From: Arbacia lixula
Taxonomy: Eukaryota; Echinodermata; Echinoidea; Arbacioida; Arbaciidae
Length of the DNA stretch: 64,000 nt
Direction of reading: 5' to 3'
Assembly: GCA_963669155.1 (NCBI GenBank)
Contig: OZ022577.1
Location: forward strand, 10,621,395 to 10,685,394
Shown here: positions 1-12,598 of the stretch, one piece after another
How the letters are laid out: each line of letters opens with the position of its first letter
Position numbering within the stretch: position 1 is the stretch's first letter
Program-made: the position numbers and the translations under genes
The notes under the pieces: generated by a model
Told to the model about the DNA's origin: nothing
What the model saw: only the letters and a program-made list of their open reading frames with translations
The model's database searches: none

Positions 1-2714
1 CCCTCAGATGCCCCCTTCTAATCGCTGACTTCCTCACCTTTCCTTACCATCTCGTAAGCACCTCCATATCGCTCCCTTAACACCAATCTCTTCCATTTCG
101 ATGCAGCTTTCTTAACCACCCATCTCAAAACGAACTGGAGCCTGTGATGAATCGGGTAACTGTTGTGCTCTTCACGCCCAATTATACCCCCACTCCGGAC
201 CCCGCGAGAGACACGCCTCATACTCCCCTGCTCCCCGTCGAATCTTCAAGGAACCATAACGAGAGGAGAGATGACAGGAAACGGGCAAATCAGGCCCTGG
301 GCTGTAGGTCGAGGAGATAAGATGAGATGAGATGAGATGGGGTGAGATGAGAGGAGGGCGGAAGCTCATGTTGAAGAAATATTTCTTTCCCGCCGTGAAG
401 CAAAAAGCACGGTCGACCTACTTAACGCGTTATCGTACGCACGGGGGCACGGCACCGGGAAAGGGGTTGAACTCGGCGGGGAAGTGGGGCGAGAAAAGCG
501 GACGATGTATTGGTGGTCACAGTGGTCGGACTAGGTTGAGGTCAACATGTGCTGGGCTACAGTCATGGCATGAGTGAGGAAAGCAAACAGACATGAGAGG
601 AAGGTCGGGGCTGAGAGATGGAGAGAGCAGGAAAATGAAACAAAGGGAAAGGAGGAGGAGAACCCGAACAAGGACCTTAAACCAAGTCCTCTAATGATTA
701 GAGCGTATTTGTAAATGTAAGACACCGTTTATTAAATAATTGTATTGAGGTGCACAAAATGAAAAGGAACATCTTTTGAATTCGGTTTTGGTATGGGGAT
801 TGAAAAAGTGTTATTCCGCCGTGGGCGGTGCGAATATGTTTTCTCATCAGGTAGTAACTGTACCAAATGGTATTATGGTGCTCTGTTATTGAATACAATG
901 AGACACTACTTAAGCATAATTCTCTCTTTGACTGACTGTCATTATAAAGTCTTCAGAAGGAAATATAGAGAAAAGCGATTTCGACGGCAAGGGTAAATAT
1001 ATGCTTAATAATGACGACGATGATAACGACGCCGATGGTGATGGTGATAATGATGAAAATGACAAACTGGACTGGACTGAACTGGACGAACAAAAAGTAA
1101 CATCAACAGAAATAGAAAAGGTTCTACGGTTGATGATGTTGATGATGATGGTAATGATGACGACGGTGGTAAACAAGATAACGAATGTTGTTGGTGTTAA
1201 CAATGAAAAAATAGGATAAAAGTAGGTCAATAGTGAAAATTGGAACAGAACGGTGTAAACAACATTTCAAATATTTCTTCCTTAAATTGTCTCCCTCATA
1301 CCGTTACCTTTAGCACACATTCCTGACATGCAATTCCTCATTGTTCATTGCTCCGCAATCAATTCACACAACAGTAATTGTGTCGGGGAGAGCAAATCAA
1401 ATAACAAATACATCTTTAATATATAAATGCAACCAACGCGATAAATTTGTGATGAAAGAGTAACAATTGCGTTCTAACCACGCGATAGCAAATGCATTTA
1501 TCATGACGTCGGTGGTTTTTCCCGCTAACAAATTGAAGACGTACCAATCAATACTGCGCGACTGCACTCGTATGTGTGTAGAGAAAGAGAGAAAGCAAGA
1601 GGAAGAAGACGCCAATTTCATATCAAATTGCCTTATAGAAAGAGCTGTAGTTGTATATTCATGCATCTGACAGAACCAACAGAAGGGGAACGAGCAGGAG
1701 ATAGAGAAGGAATCAACATGGTAGCTATGACAACATCACAAGTATCCGTCCGTCTTTTTCACTCATATCCGCATGCAGCGATGAAAATATATTTATATGT
1801 AAACCTACAAAATAGAACACGCACTTCCCCATAAATGATAGACGCGCGTATTTCGATAAAGAAACTGCGACGCATAGAATCCACCTACAGTTTTGGACCA
1901 ATTGTGTGGACATGAACGTGAGATTGCCGGTCAAAGCGAAATAACTCCTGCCAATGGCATTCTTTCACGCTCACAATACAACTTTCCGTTATCACATGAT
2001 ATTGAAATGTGAGAGGGAGATGGAAAAGAGGTTATTTCGTACCCATAGGCTTCACAACTTTATACCTGATTACCGCATTTCTATCCCAGTTTTCGTCATA
2101 ACTCACAGTCAAGAGATCTCAATAACGCGAAATCAACCTGTACGGAGCGGAAAGAAACCCCATTTCCATTATATTAATGACAAGGCCATTATTCGCGTTG
2201 TCAAGGAAACTGCATCAAAAGAGCATGAATCTACGTAATGAATGCTATTGGAGCGAGATTGATGATATAGTGGGGTTTTCTCTTTTTTTAAAAGTTAATT
2301 TGATTTTATTTCTGTGCTCTTCCCGGGGGGCAATGTTAATATTTCAGTGGTGTCCGGATATCGAATGTCAGAGTGCGTGAGCGATCGATGCAAACAGTTC
2401 GGTCACTTTGATAGCGATACTAGACATAAGATTTATTTTGAATTGTGGATAGATTGGACATAATAAAGAAAAGGCTAGGGGGGAGGGGGGGTGGAGAAAG
2501 TGGTAGAGACACCGGGAAAGGAAGAGACAGAGAAGAGGAAGTACATGTAAAAGGAGAATAAAGACCCGACATACAGACGGGTATACATCAAAGGAAGTGG
2601 GTAAATTTAATCAAGGATAGTTTTACTCTACTATAAGGTGACATATAGTCTACTCTAAAAGAGTTGTTTTGATATAAGCTCTATGAATAAAGTTGAAGTG
2701 ATATATGTATTAAA
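1..2714. other. Intergenic, no gene recognised
   Basis: No homology or convincing splice structure is visible. Bases 1-690 are richer in G+C and CpG than the rest of the window and include a short GATGA-type repeat near 320-350. This could be the edge of an unseen neighbouring gene or a promoter. At about 1010-1160 there is an imperfect GAT/GAC trinucleotide repeat. The remainder is AT-rich with only short open frames. Confidence 0.5.
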
Positions 2715-2736
2715 GTGTGTGCGTGTGTGTGTGTGT

Positions 2737-2789
<53 letters not shown>

Positions 2790-2800
2790 TGTGTTGTGCG
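2715..2800. repeat. (GT)n microsatellite
   Basis: Nearly pure GT dinucleotide run with a few GC/AT interruptions, directly visible. Confidence 0.95.
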
Positions 2801-3292
2801 TGTGTTGTTAGACAATAAAGTTTGGATTGAATCCTGGTGTCACGAATACAATCATACTCGTCTCTGTCAACAATGTCTTATTAGGGGAGTTTATCTCATG
2901 TAGATAGTAAACTGTTGCAGCGGGAAAGAAGCCATCATATCCATAATGATAACAGTATTACATTATATTGTTCTCATGATTGATATCACTACTGCTCCTA
3001 CTACTGCGAATGATATTGCTGCTACTACCACCACTCAAATAATCATCGTATAACACTATCGTTCATCACCTCTGGTATGCCTGGACGATTGTAATCATTA
3101 CATGCGAAATCGAAATGAGATGAATAGCTCGTGGCGTTTTCCCACTTACTGTCGGGGTTCAGAGAACTTCAATTACGAAAGAAAAACAAACAGAATATTG
3201 TAATGAGCAATTTCAATGATCTGAATACACAAACCAATGTTTATATTCCGGTACTTCTTTCTATCTGTCCCCCATCCCCACACCCCCTCCCC

Positions 3293-3295
<3 letters not shown>

Positions 3296-3347
<52 letters not shown>

Positions 3348-3692
3348 CTCCCTCTCTCTCTCCCTTTCCCTTTCATGCTCATTTATTGTAATAGCCAACA
3401 TGGTTCTTGCAACATTATCATTATCATAATAATAATTATTCCCCTCCCCCATTGTCACCACACCCCATTCTTTCTTTTTTCTGTCGACATCCCTTTTATT
3501 TAACTTCTCTCTCTTCCCTCTTCTCTCCCTCTCTCTATCTCTCCTGTCACATTTCTCTTTCTTTTCTTTCTCTCTTCCTCTCTCTCTCTCTCTCTCTGTA
3601 CTGTTCAGTCACTGAAATAGCCTGTAGCTTAGGTGGCGAGTACAATAACTGTTTTTTATGCCCCCCCCCCCCACTTTTTTACCACCCCCACT

Positions 3693-3744
<52 letters not shown>

Positions 3745-3764
3745 TGATATGCCTCCCTCCCCCA

Positions 3765-3830
<66 letters not shown>

Positions 3831-4060
3831 GCTCTCTTTCATTTATCTTAACGAGGTGGTGCGTTCATTACCTGTGTTGATTATGGTTGCTAAAGCGTGG
3901 ACCTGCTGCTACAGTCATCCTATACTGGTCAGCCAAGCGTCATAATCAAGTTGCCGTGAGCTGAGCCCAGGTAGCACCGGCAGAACGAGGACAGGGTTAA
4001 GCCCGTTATAATTGAACTGACCCACATCTACTGGCGTGATGAGGTATAGAGTGCGGGAAT

Positions 4061-4102
<42 letters not shown>

Positions 4103-4358
4103 AGAGAATGAAAAGAAAGAGAAATGTGACAGGAGAGAGAGAGAGAGAGAGAGGAATAGAGAGAGAGAGAGAAATAGAGAGAGGGGGTGGTGGAGAGAGA
4201 GGGGGGATGGAGAAAGAGAAGGAAGATAAATGTGACAGGAGAAATATAGCAATACAGTATATAGAGATACATGGTAAAAAAAAGTGGGGGGCATAAAAAA
4301 CAAACAGTTATTGTACTCGCCACCTAAGCTACAGGCTATTTCAGTGAATGAACAATAC

Positions 4359-4448
<90 letters not shown>

Positions 4449-4607
4449 AAGAAAAGAAAGAGAAATGTGACAGGAGAGATAGAGAGAGGAGGAGAGATGG
4501 GGGTGAGGGAGAGAAGAGCGAAGAGAGAATTTGAATAAAAGGGATGTCGTCATAAGAGAAAGGAAGTTAATAAAAACGTCACTGGTGGAGAAAAAGAGTG
4601 AGAGGAC

Positions 4608-4639
<32 letters not shown>

Positions 4640-4720
4640 ACGGGGAGAGAGAAACAAATTAATGAAACAAGAGAAGAGAAAGAGAGAAGAGTATGAGAAA
4701 TAGAGAGAAGGGAGGAATAG
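3296..4720. repeat. CT/GA microsatellites arranged as a large inverted repeat
   Basis: From about 3296 to 3840 the plus strand is mainly (CT)n; from about 4060 to 4720 it is mainly (GA)n. The unique sequence between the runs also matches in inverted orientation: the segment at 3600-3670 (containing CCTGTAGCTTAGGTGGCGAG) reappears reverse-complemented at about 4283-4360. CTCCTGTCACATTTCTC near 3540 and GACATCCCTTTTATT near 3487 also have inverted partners near 4466 and 4532. The arms are therefore about 3470-3840 and 4060-4560, around a unique spacer of about 200 bp. Confidence 0.85.
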
Positions 4721-6236
4721 ATAATGGTGTATAGATAAGGAGGGCTTGTATATCTATCTTGATGAAATGGTAATTGTGTTCGTACAGGTGTTTGATATTT
4801 ATAGTTTCACCTGGTGTGGTACATTTCGGGCTACACAAATTAGATTACTGGAATATATTTTGTGTAATTACAAAATGAGCTGTGAGTTGTCAGAGCGAGT
4901 GATGAAGGAAAGGGGGTGTTGTAAACAATGGAAAAGGAAAAGAATAGAATCAGAGAAGAACGAACAATAAGGGGAAAATATGAAAAGGAAATGAATACAC
5001 TTTAATAAAATTGCCTAGATTCGTGTTGTGCATGACATTGTGTGTGTTTGTGTGTACGTGCTATGTCTTTGTGCAAACATAGCATATTAATACCTATATA
5101 TGTCAGTGTTCTCAATGTGGTATATTTTAGTGCTTTAAATAAATCTGACCGTCTGCAAATTCTGTTGTTGATGCAAAGACTCCAAAATGATAAGATCTAT
5201 CGATGATGCAGGCCTACAATATGAAAACAAATACTTTGAAGCACCTACAGGTAAGCAGTGTGAGGAACCAACATGACAGTTATCCAGTACTTGACTGATT
5301 AGCTCAGCCCTCCAACATGTCCAAGGGGAGGTGAAATTAAAGTCTCGGAAAACATTTTTGGGAAACACTACTCACCAACCGCCCACACGCATGCCAAAGG
5401 GCTCCTCAAAAGTTAATATATGTTAACTAGTTGTGAGGATGTTTGTGTGTATGTTTACCACGTTCACACGGAAGTGCTATTGCCAGTGTTTTCCCGTCCG
5501 GTTAAAGCAAGAAGACCGCTTCACGCAGCGTTCTTTAAAATACCAAAGCGCTCAGCCGCTTCACCAGAGCCGCCCCCCCCCCCCACACACACACACACAC
5601 ACACCCTCCCGACAGGTCTAACTATCTCATCACCGTTGGCATGGAGATGTGTAGTAAGCCAATATGTTTCCACAGCCTGGTAATGTAAGGGTTCAGTTTA
5701 TCATGAAAGCGGGGAGCCGTTTCCGTGTGTACGTATAAGCCAATTCGGGTCACGAGTGCGATCTAGAGTAGATGATAATATTTGAGAGTAACGACAAGCA
5801 AACAAGCAAGCAATCAACAAGAGCCAACAAAGCCGCTACAGTGATGATGGTCAAGAGATGAATAGAAATAGCGTGGCTGTACTAAAAGCAAATCCGAAGT
5901 AGGTCGTTCTGACCTGTTACGAATCAATAAGGGTGCCATTTAAACCTGCTTTCCGGGAATAATACTTAAACGTAGGCATATTTCCTTCCGGTCAGCGGAA
6001 CAAGCTACGCTTACAAACTGAGGGTTGAAGGTTGAAGTCTCAGTGAGATGTAATAATGAATGAGGAATCGAATGTCACGTATTTATCGTTATTTATGAGA
6101 AGGTTGAAAGAGTGACAGAGGAAAAGAAATAGTCAATGAGAGTGATTAAGAGGGCAGCGGGCGGGCGGGAGACAGAGAGAGAGAGGAAGAGAGAGACAGA
6201 GACAGGACAGAAAGAGACTGAGAGAGACAGAGAGAC

Positions 6237-6283
<47 letters not shown>

Positions 6284-7193
6284 CAGACAGACATAGAGGA
6301 AGAGAGACAGACAGACAGACAGAGTGAGGTATGTCAGTAATAAAAAGGCGAAAGTATGAGAAAGAAAGGAGGAGGACGAAGAGGGAGAGTGAAAGCGAGA
6401 GAGAAGGAGGTGGAAGAGAAAGAGGGGTGGAGGTAGAAAGTCTGTTAACATGAATAAAGACTATTGCTTCGATCTGCAGATATGGCCGAATTCATTTTGT
6501 TTTAATTCTAATCTCCTTCGTATTCTAGTTCACCTTAATTATAATAGATAATACATATACGGACACTATAGGAACAGTTTGTGACATTTTAATCTCATTT
6601 TTATTCCAGCATATACCGTATCATGGCTGTCCAAGTGGTATAAAATAAACAAACAAAACAAGTATTATAATGGTGGGTATCTGTTTGTTTGTGTCTTTGT
6701 GTGTATCAGAAACATAAAAGAGAAGGAGAGAGAGGGGGGAATGGAGAAGGGGAAAAGAAAAAGAGATACATGATGATAGAGAGTGGCAGAGGGAGGGAGA
6801 ACGAGAGAGGGTGGGAAGAGATGAGTAGATGACGATATAGTTCCGTTAAAACAAACCGCGAGATGGCGTCCAAGCACTTAGAATTTACTCCATATTGCAT
6901 AACAACATCGGAACACTACGAAAACTACCTACTCTCACGCGAAAAGTCCACATTATATCGCTCGTTATACAGCGCCCAACGAACGAATCATACAAAATAC
7001 ACGCCCAAAGAATACAATACAACACGTCCAAACATAGAATTAATTTAATGCTACATACATATGTGTACCTATTCTATTGAACCCCAGTGCCTCGTAGTCT
7101 CACAGCTGCAACCAATTGCACATTCAAAATATTCGCATCTCTGTACGATTAAGCTCAATAAAAATAGCACGTGATTGCAACTTCCATGAAACA
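4721..7193. other. Intergenic, no gene recognised
   Basis: AT-rich sequence with simple repeats: poly-C followed by (AC)n near 5573-5603, and a GA/ACAG-rich stretch at about 6165-6330. A donor-like CAG/GTAAGC occurs near 5249, but it has no convincing partner acceptor or conserved reading frame, so no exon is called. Confidence 0.5.
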
Positions 7194-7472
7194 GGGGAGT
7201 GTTTCACCAACGAATGACTGGTCACCTTTTGTTGTGCTTTGTCAGATACTCAATGATTTTGATCTGATCTTCATAAATTAAAGTTCTTGTTGTTAACAAG
7301 CGTCTGAATACAAAGTTTATAATTTGTCAACTTTTATTAGGATTGTTCGAAATTAGCTCCCACTAATGTTAAAAAAGGAACAGATTGGGATATCTGATTT
7401 AACACAAGTAAGGATCACCAGTCGTGCGTAAAGTCGTTCTTAGCTTACGAACAGCTTGGTGAAACATCCCCC
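7194..7472. mobile_element. Foldback MITE, family A copy 1
   Basis: A 279-bp element whose ends are inverted copies of each other: the left begins GGGGAGTGTTTCACC and the right ends GCTTGGTGAAACATCCCC. The right arm reads GGATCACCAGTCGTGCGTAA, the complement of the arm seen in other copies. The interior keeps the family marker of a run around GTTAACAAGCGTCTGAATAC. Related copies lie near 7530, 16661, 23455, 34083 and 50151. No coding capacity. Confidence 0.8.
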
Positions 7473-7529
7473 AGAACCCATGAAAGCAATAATGATACGA
7501 TGCTTGGACAAAATGATATTAGCAGCTCT

Positions 7530-8060
7530 GGGGGCGTTTCACCAAGTTGTTCGTAAGCTACGAACGATTTACGCACGACTGGTGAGCTGTCCTTGTGTTA
7601 AATTCAATACTAGTACCCCAATTTGTTTTCAATGTGTTAACATCATGGGAGTTAATTTCCAACAATCCTAATCAAATTTGACAAATCATTCACTTTGTTT
7701 TCAGACCTATTTCAGCAAAAATTATTTTTTTATTTAAAAAGATCATATTTCACCTATAGCTGATGGGAAACAATATCATTGAGAATCTGATCCAGCACAA
7801 GAACAGGTCACCAGTCATGATTAAAGCTGTTCGTAGCTCCAGGGCTACCAACATTGAAATTCAACTATCAGGAATATATTCGGAAATGTCATCAGAAATC
7901 AGGGAGGTGTCTATCAAATGCAGGGAGATTGAGTGATGTGATGAAATCCAGTGCAGTATTATTGATCTACTTTCAGGGAGTCTCCTGCAAAATCAGGGAG
8001 ATTTGGCAGCTGTGGTAGCTCACGAACAGCTTGGTGACCCCCCCCCCCCCTCCCCCACCT
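7530..8060. mobile_element. Foldback MITE, family A copy 2, carrying a nested element
   Basis: The left end GGGGGCGTTTCACCAAG and the right end GAACAGCTTGGTGACCCC are inverted repeats of family A. The copy is longer than its relatives because another element (7840-8033) sits inside its right arm. A C-run follows at 8041-8060. Confidence 0.75.
7840..8033. mobile_element. hAT-like MITE nested in a family A copy
   Basis: About 194 bp starting CAGGGCTACCAAC and ending GGCAGCTGTG, so the ends are similar inverted repeats. It is flanked by CGTAGCTC (7832-7839) and GGTAGCTC (8034-8041), consistent with an 8-bp target duplication carrying one mismatch. Both fit hAT-type insertion. Removing it restores a normal family A arm. 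Family assignment is inferred from ends and duplication only. Confidence 0.6.
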
Positions 8061-10020
8061 GGGGTGAGGGCCTTGCACAATCCCTCTGTCCAAAAGAGTT
8101 AGTCACATAAGAGGGATTTTATTAGCAGCTCTCGGTGCTACTTGAGCTAATGCATTAACGGTGTGGCACAAATGCAGGCAAATAAAGAAACAAACACAGA
8201 AACTTGGATCAAATTTCAGATATTTTTATTCAAATAGTTCATACATAGAAGTTGAAAAGTGGAAGAGAGAAAATGATACTTATATTTCACAATGATTGAA
8301 GATTGAAATAGAATCTATCATGTTCAGCATTTAAAGAGAAATATTAGAAGAAAAAAAACACACAAGAGAGACTTCCATTAATCAAACAATTCAACATGCC
8401 TGCAGCATTTAGCCTTCTGATGTCTTACTGCTCAGTAGAATTATGGAAAATACATCAAATCATGAACAAAAAAAAATGAAAAAATATGGCAATATTTATT
8501 TTTTAAAAATCAACTGCAATTGTTCATGTCACTAAAATGCTCATACAGATTTGCTCTGACCCAGATATGGAATCCTTCACTGTTTACGGTTACTGAAAGG
8601 GGTAAGATTACATCATTGGTAGCTAAAATGTATCATTTCAAGTATTAGATACTTCTTGGAACTGAACAAGTTCGTCAATACATAATGACACAAACAGATT
8701 ATTAGCTCAGAGGAATAGAATCCAGTTTATATCAGATACACAAAATTAACAATTTCTTTCCCGAATCATTTGTTATATTTGTGAAACGGGGTTAAATTGA
8801 GACTTTTCATTGTTTGCTGCATATATTTGAATGTGATTTAAAACAGAAAAAATCATTACAACAGCTTTATAATGGCATGAGTTGAACACATAGCTTTCAA
8901 GGAAGGAAAATGTAGCATGTTTCTCTGAAATAAGAAGGCATATGATGTCTGAGGAAATCCCTCATAACACCTATCACAGTATCCTATGTTGAGTATCTTT
9001 CATCCATGTTGTAAACAACAAATGTTAACACATTGTGCATTCATACAACGTAGCATGTTTTCAAATGTCCATAATAAAGTATAAAGATAAAGAAACATTG
9101 GAAGAAAAAAACACACTAAGTACACCAACAACAAATAACATATGCAATGCCTGTGAAATGTCTTAATAAATATTTGGATGTCATATTTCAGGATACTATT
9201 TCTACTCCACCTCATGATGTTTTAATTACCATGAAATATTATCATATTACTGACTGAGCTTCATTTCGTACTATCAATATCTTCACCACAGAAAAAAGTC
9301 AGGTTTTTCTTCTGTACATGTACAATATTGATGAAACATTGGAAATGCCAATTTTCGTCATTTATGTCCACATACCATCGATGGTAGTAAACTACCACAT
9401 GTCATTTACCTTTGCAGCAGTGAGGACGAAAGAACACAAAGATACCAAGAGAGGGCGGTATCACTCCCACGCAGTCATACAGCGACATCATATAATCAAG
9501 AGTGAACACCAACATTGCTTCGTTTTACTGTTTTTAAGTCAGTTACGATACAGAAATTGCACTTTTAGCGAGAGATAATGAATGAAAGTTTCGATCAAAA
9601 ACCCTGATATCCACAGAGAGAGAGAGAGAGAGAGAGACAATTGGCCTATGCACCATTAAATAATTTTATCTACAGGCTACAACAAGTACTAAGGCAAGTC
9701 TAGAGAGCACGCAAGTATACACAGCAAATGGCATTTTTGGCCTTTTTCTTTTTGTACAAAAATAAAGTTACGCTAGACTATTTACAACACGTCATCAATG
9801 CAGAGTAAGAATAAGGAAGCCTAAACGTGATACAGCGATAGAGTTATGTGGCATGTGTGTAGCATAGGACGGTCAATGGGGAAGAAGAAGTCCATCTGAA
9901 TAGGAGCAGAATAAGCAAAAGAAGTTTGGTGACATTTGAACAAAAATCAGACTTTTTCTTTCTTTCTTTTAATAAGGTCTAGAGGGTCTTTCCCATTTCA
10001 GTCTGGAGACTGAATCAAGT

Positions 10021-10302
10021 GGGATGTTACAATTCTAGCCCTGCTTCCTGGATACATGAAAATATCCTGCACACACATGTGCACCATCTCCACTCCCTAG
10101 GGAGTATTCCTTGCCCGCTAGACGATATCGGCGCTGGGTCAAGATCATTCACATAATCGTCCACCTGCTACCAGGTACCCATTTATACTCCTGGGTGGAG
10201 AGCAGCAATATGGACAAAGTATCTTGCTGAAGGACACAAGTGTCATGGATGGGATTGAACCTGGGACCTTGAGATCTACAACCACTTCACCACGACATCT
10301 CC
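10021..10302 (-). mobile_element. tRNA-derived SINE, copy 1
   Basis: On the minus strand this begins with a tRNA-like head (GGAGATGTCGTGGTGAAG, then a B-box-like GGTTCAATCCC) and continues into a non-tRNA body and tail. The copy at 49199-49495 matches it along its length: both contain the tract around CACCCAGGAGTATAAATGGG and end near GTAACATCCCAC. Two dispersed copies with the same RNA polymerase III-type head support a SINE rather than a tRNA gene. Confidence 0.8.
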
Positions 10303-10863
10303 AATTGTAATACTGTACGCATGTCACAATCACTAGACTTAGATACACATAGGAACAACCATCATTATGTTAACACTGGAGGTTGCAGCGTTGCATACGT
10401 AGTCGTCTTGTTAGTTGTATTTTGTTATCCTCTTCAATTTTTCAGTAAATTCAATTCACTTGTATTGCAATTATTCAAAAGCACATTGCATACTGCTCGT
10501 TTAGACTTACACCTCTAAGCTTAATGATGACACTAATCAAAAGAAAGCAAAAGCTGTTCCTCATCTCAACACAGACAGAAATAATAATCACTGATTATTA
10601 TAAAAACACACCAGATTCCTTTGCAATCTACCTTGAACACAATGACAAACTTTTTAACTGAAAATATTTTCTCACAGGCATAATTCTTCCATTTGAGGCC
10701 TGAGAAATTGACAATGTATGTTACACTCAAGGAATGAAAGATAAAAAATAAATGAACACTTAAATGCAAAACTACTGTACACATGAAAGACTGTCGGGCT
10801 TCAATTGTGAAAAGTTTGCATATTTCATCATATTACAATATCAATTAATGTAATCATTGTTAT

Positions 10864-11097
10864 GGGCAATTCCACGGGTTTGGTTAAAGTCGTGTAACAT
10901 GAGTAACCAAAGCTTCTTTATTTTATATCTTGTCATACTTTTGCAGAAATTATGTAAATAATTATTTAGGAAGCAAACAGTCCACCTTTCCATGACACGC
11001 CATAATATCCTTAGCACAGGAACTTCTTTTTCAATAAAAAAAAAAGACCCTTTGGTTACTGATGTTACACGACTTTAACTAAACCTGTGGAATTGCC
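10864..11097. mobile_element. 234-bp foldback MITE with 4-bp target duplication
   Basis: The ends are long near-perfect inverted repeats: the left starts GGGCAATTCCACGGGTTTGG and the right ends CCTGTGGAATTGCCC, pairing over roughly 48 bp with few mismatches. TTAT is present on both sides (10860-10863 and 11098-11101), consistent with a target-site duplication. No coding capacity. Confidence 0.85.
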
Positions 11098-12201
11098 CTT
11101 ATGTATACATTTTCACATTTTTACAGTATAAATCAATCAAACATATGTATATCATTACATTCTCATTCTACCCCCATTATTGATTTCATCAGATCGTTAT
11201 CATTTAGATAAAACAAAAAGTTACCTATAATTTAAGAAAACACAATCATTCTCATTGACATGATACATAATATAACTGAAGAAGAAATAGTTCACCTTAA
11301 ATCAAGTTATCGCCTTGTTTTGTTTAGATTCTATCTACTGGTAAAATATCCTTTGTTATTTATCTAGAAAATGTATATTTCATATTTTTTTAATATCTTT
11401 ACACTGTTGTTTTGTTAATATCATACAATACTTATTAAAAGATCTCTTGTACAAAATTTATCATCATCCCTCCCATTTTTAAAATGTTTTCAGCTATTTT
11501 ATAATATACGAAAATACATCCTAGTTAACAATGCATTATCATTTTTCAGTACAACATAAAAAATTATGAAAATACATCTTTATTAGTTTCCAAACTTGAA
11601 ACATACTTTGGTAGAAAGGTAATGTTCTGTCATCTCATAATTCTTTCTTTTTTTAGAAACAGAATTTGTGAAGTTTGTTAGAATAATAATAATAAATCTG
11701 AAAAATCAGCAGTTGCCTTGGAAATAGGTGATCTTCATACCTTACCAGGCGAGGGATAACAACTGTTACACCAATCATGCAAATCTTTCCATAAATCAGG
11801 GGGCAAGTTGTCACATTTTGATGTCCCCATAACATCTTGTCTTGGATCTTGTCATGTCAAGAATATGAAGAGGTCAAACTATGAAATGGGTACTAAAACC
11901 TGTTTCTAAATGAGTTTACTCTTTTGATGCGATATCATCTATACACAATGCGAAATGGGCCATGGGGGTTTGTTTGCCATTAGTATGCATTTGATATCAA
12001 CAATGTGATTTGGCTCCATTATATTAGCAGTGTTGACAGGCCTCACTTCACAGCAAGCACACACAAGAATTCTATCCTCCGGTGCATTCCCATTGAGCAA
12101 TAACACAGGTACCATCATAGGTACTGTAACCACATATAAGCGGGCCATTCTGCAAGTAAGCATTAATCATGTATCATCGTGTATGACCCACGCAATTCTT
12201 T

Positions 12202-12207
12202 TTTATT
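12202..12207 (-). terminator. Candidate NEK9 poly(A) signal
   Basis: AATAAA on the minus strand about 390 nt after the NEK9 stop codon, followed by a moderately GT-containing stretch. It is the nearest canonical hexamer I noticed below the stop. Other hexamers lie further downstream, so the true end is uncertain. Confidence 0.4.
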
Positions 12208-12598
12208 CTTTTTTTTAAAGGTACCTTCTTCAGTGATGTTTGATTTGTATCACAAAAGAATGGAAGACTTTCTTCCTAAAAGCATCAAATATTGTGATTT
12301 GTGCAAAGGTATGAAAGATTTTTCTACTTTTAAAAATGATAAGGACAAACGGATGAAATTGCGCATAACACAACAACTTGCCTTCCTCAAAACTGATGTA
12401 TGCATGTAGCATTTCCAACTGGCATCGCTAGAGGGGGTCACCATGCACAACGTGTTGCACTACTCTTCCAACACTTCCCCGCATCAACCAATCAGAGCAC
12501 ACCCAGAGAGAGAGTGCAGTGAAAAGAGACGCCAATGCTTTGGAATGTGTGAACATAGCCGGTTATCTCTGTGTCCATACCATGGCCGGAGGGAGGTT

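Larger units (their letters stand above)
8061..12180. other. Region downstream of NEK9, no gene recognised
   Basis: About 4 kb of AT-rich DNA beyond the nearest NEK9 poly(A) signal. It holds one SINE, one MITE and a short GA run near 9615. Several minus-strand AATAAA motifs occur, including one near 8227, so a long alternative NEK9 3' UTR is possible but not demonstrated. Confidence 0.5.

Noticed and set aside
332-577. 81-codon frame in the CpG-rich left edge
   Set aside because: No recognisable homology, no signal for start context or splicing; too short to support alone.
1001-1219. 72-codon frame rich in Asp/Asn, then Met
   Set aside because: Arises from an imperfect GAT/GAC trinucleotide repeat; it has no splice or homology support.
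2715-2903. Open frame starting with repeated Cys-Val
   Set aside because: Translation of a (GT)n microsatellite.
3131-4553. Open frames of poly Ser-Leu or poly Arg-Glu on both strands
   Set aside because: Translations of (CT)n/(GA)n microsatellites.
5199-5250. Possible small exon ending CAG/GTAAGC
   Set aside because: The only nearby acceptor lacks a pyrimidine tract, and the peptide is short and unrecognised.
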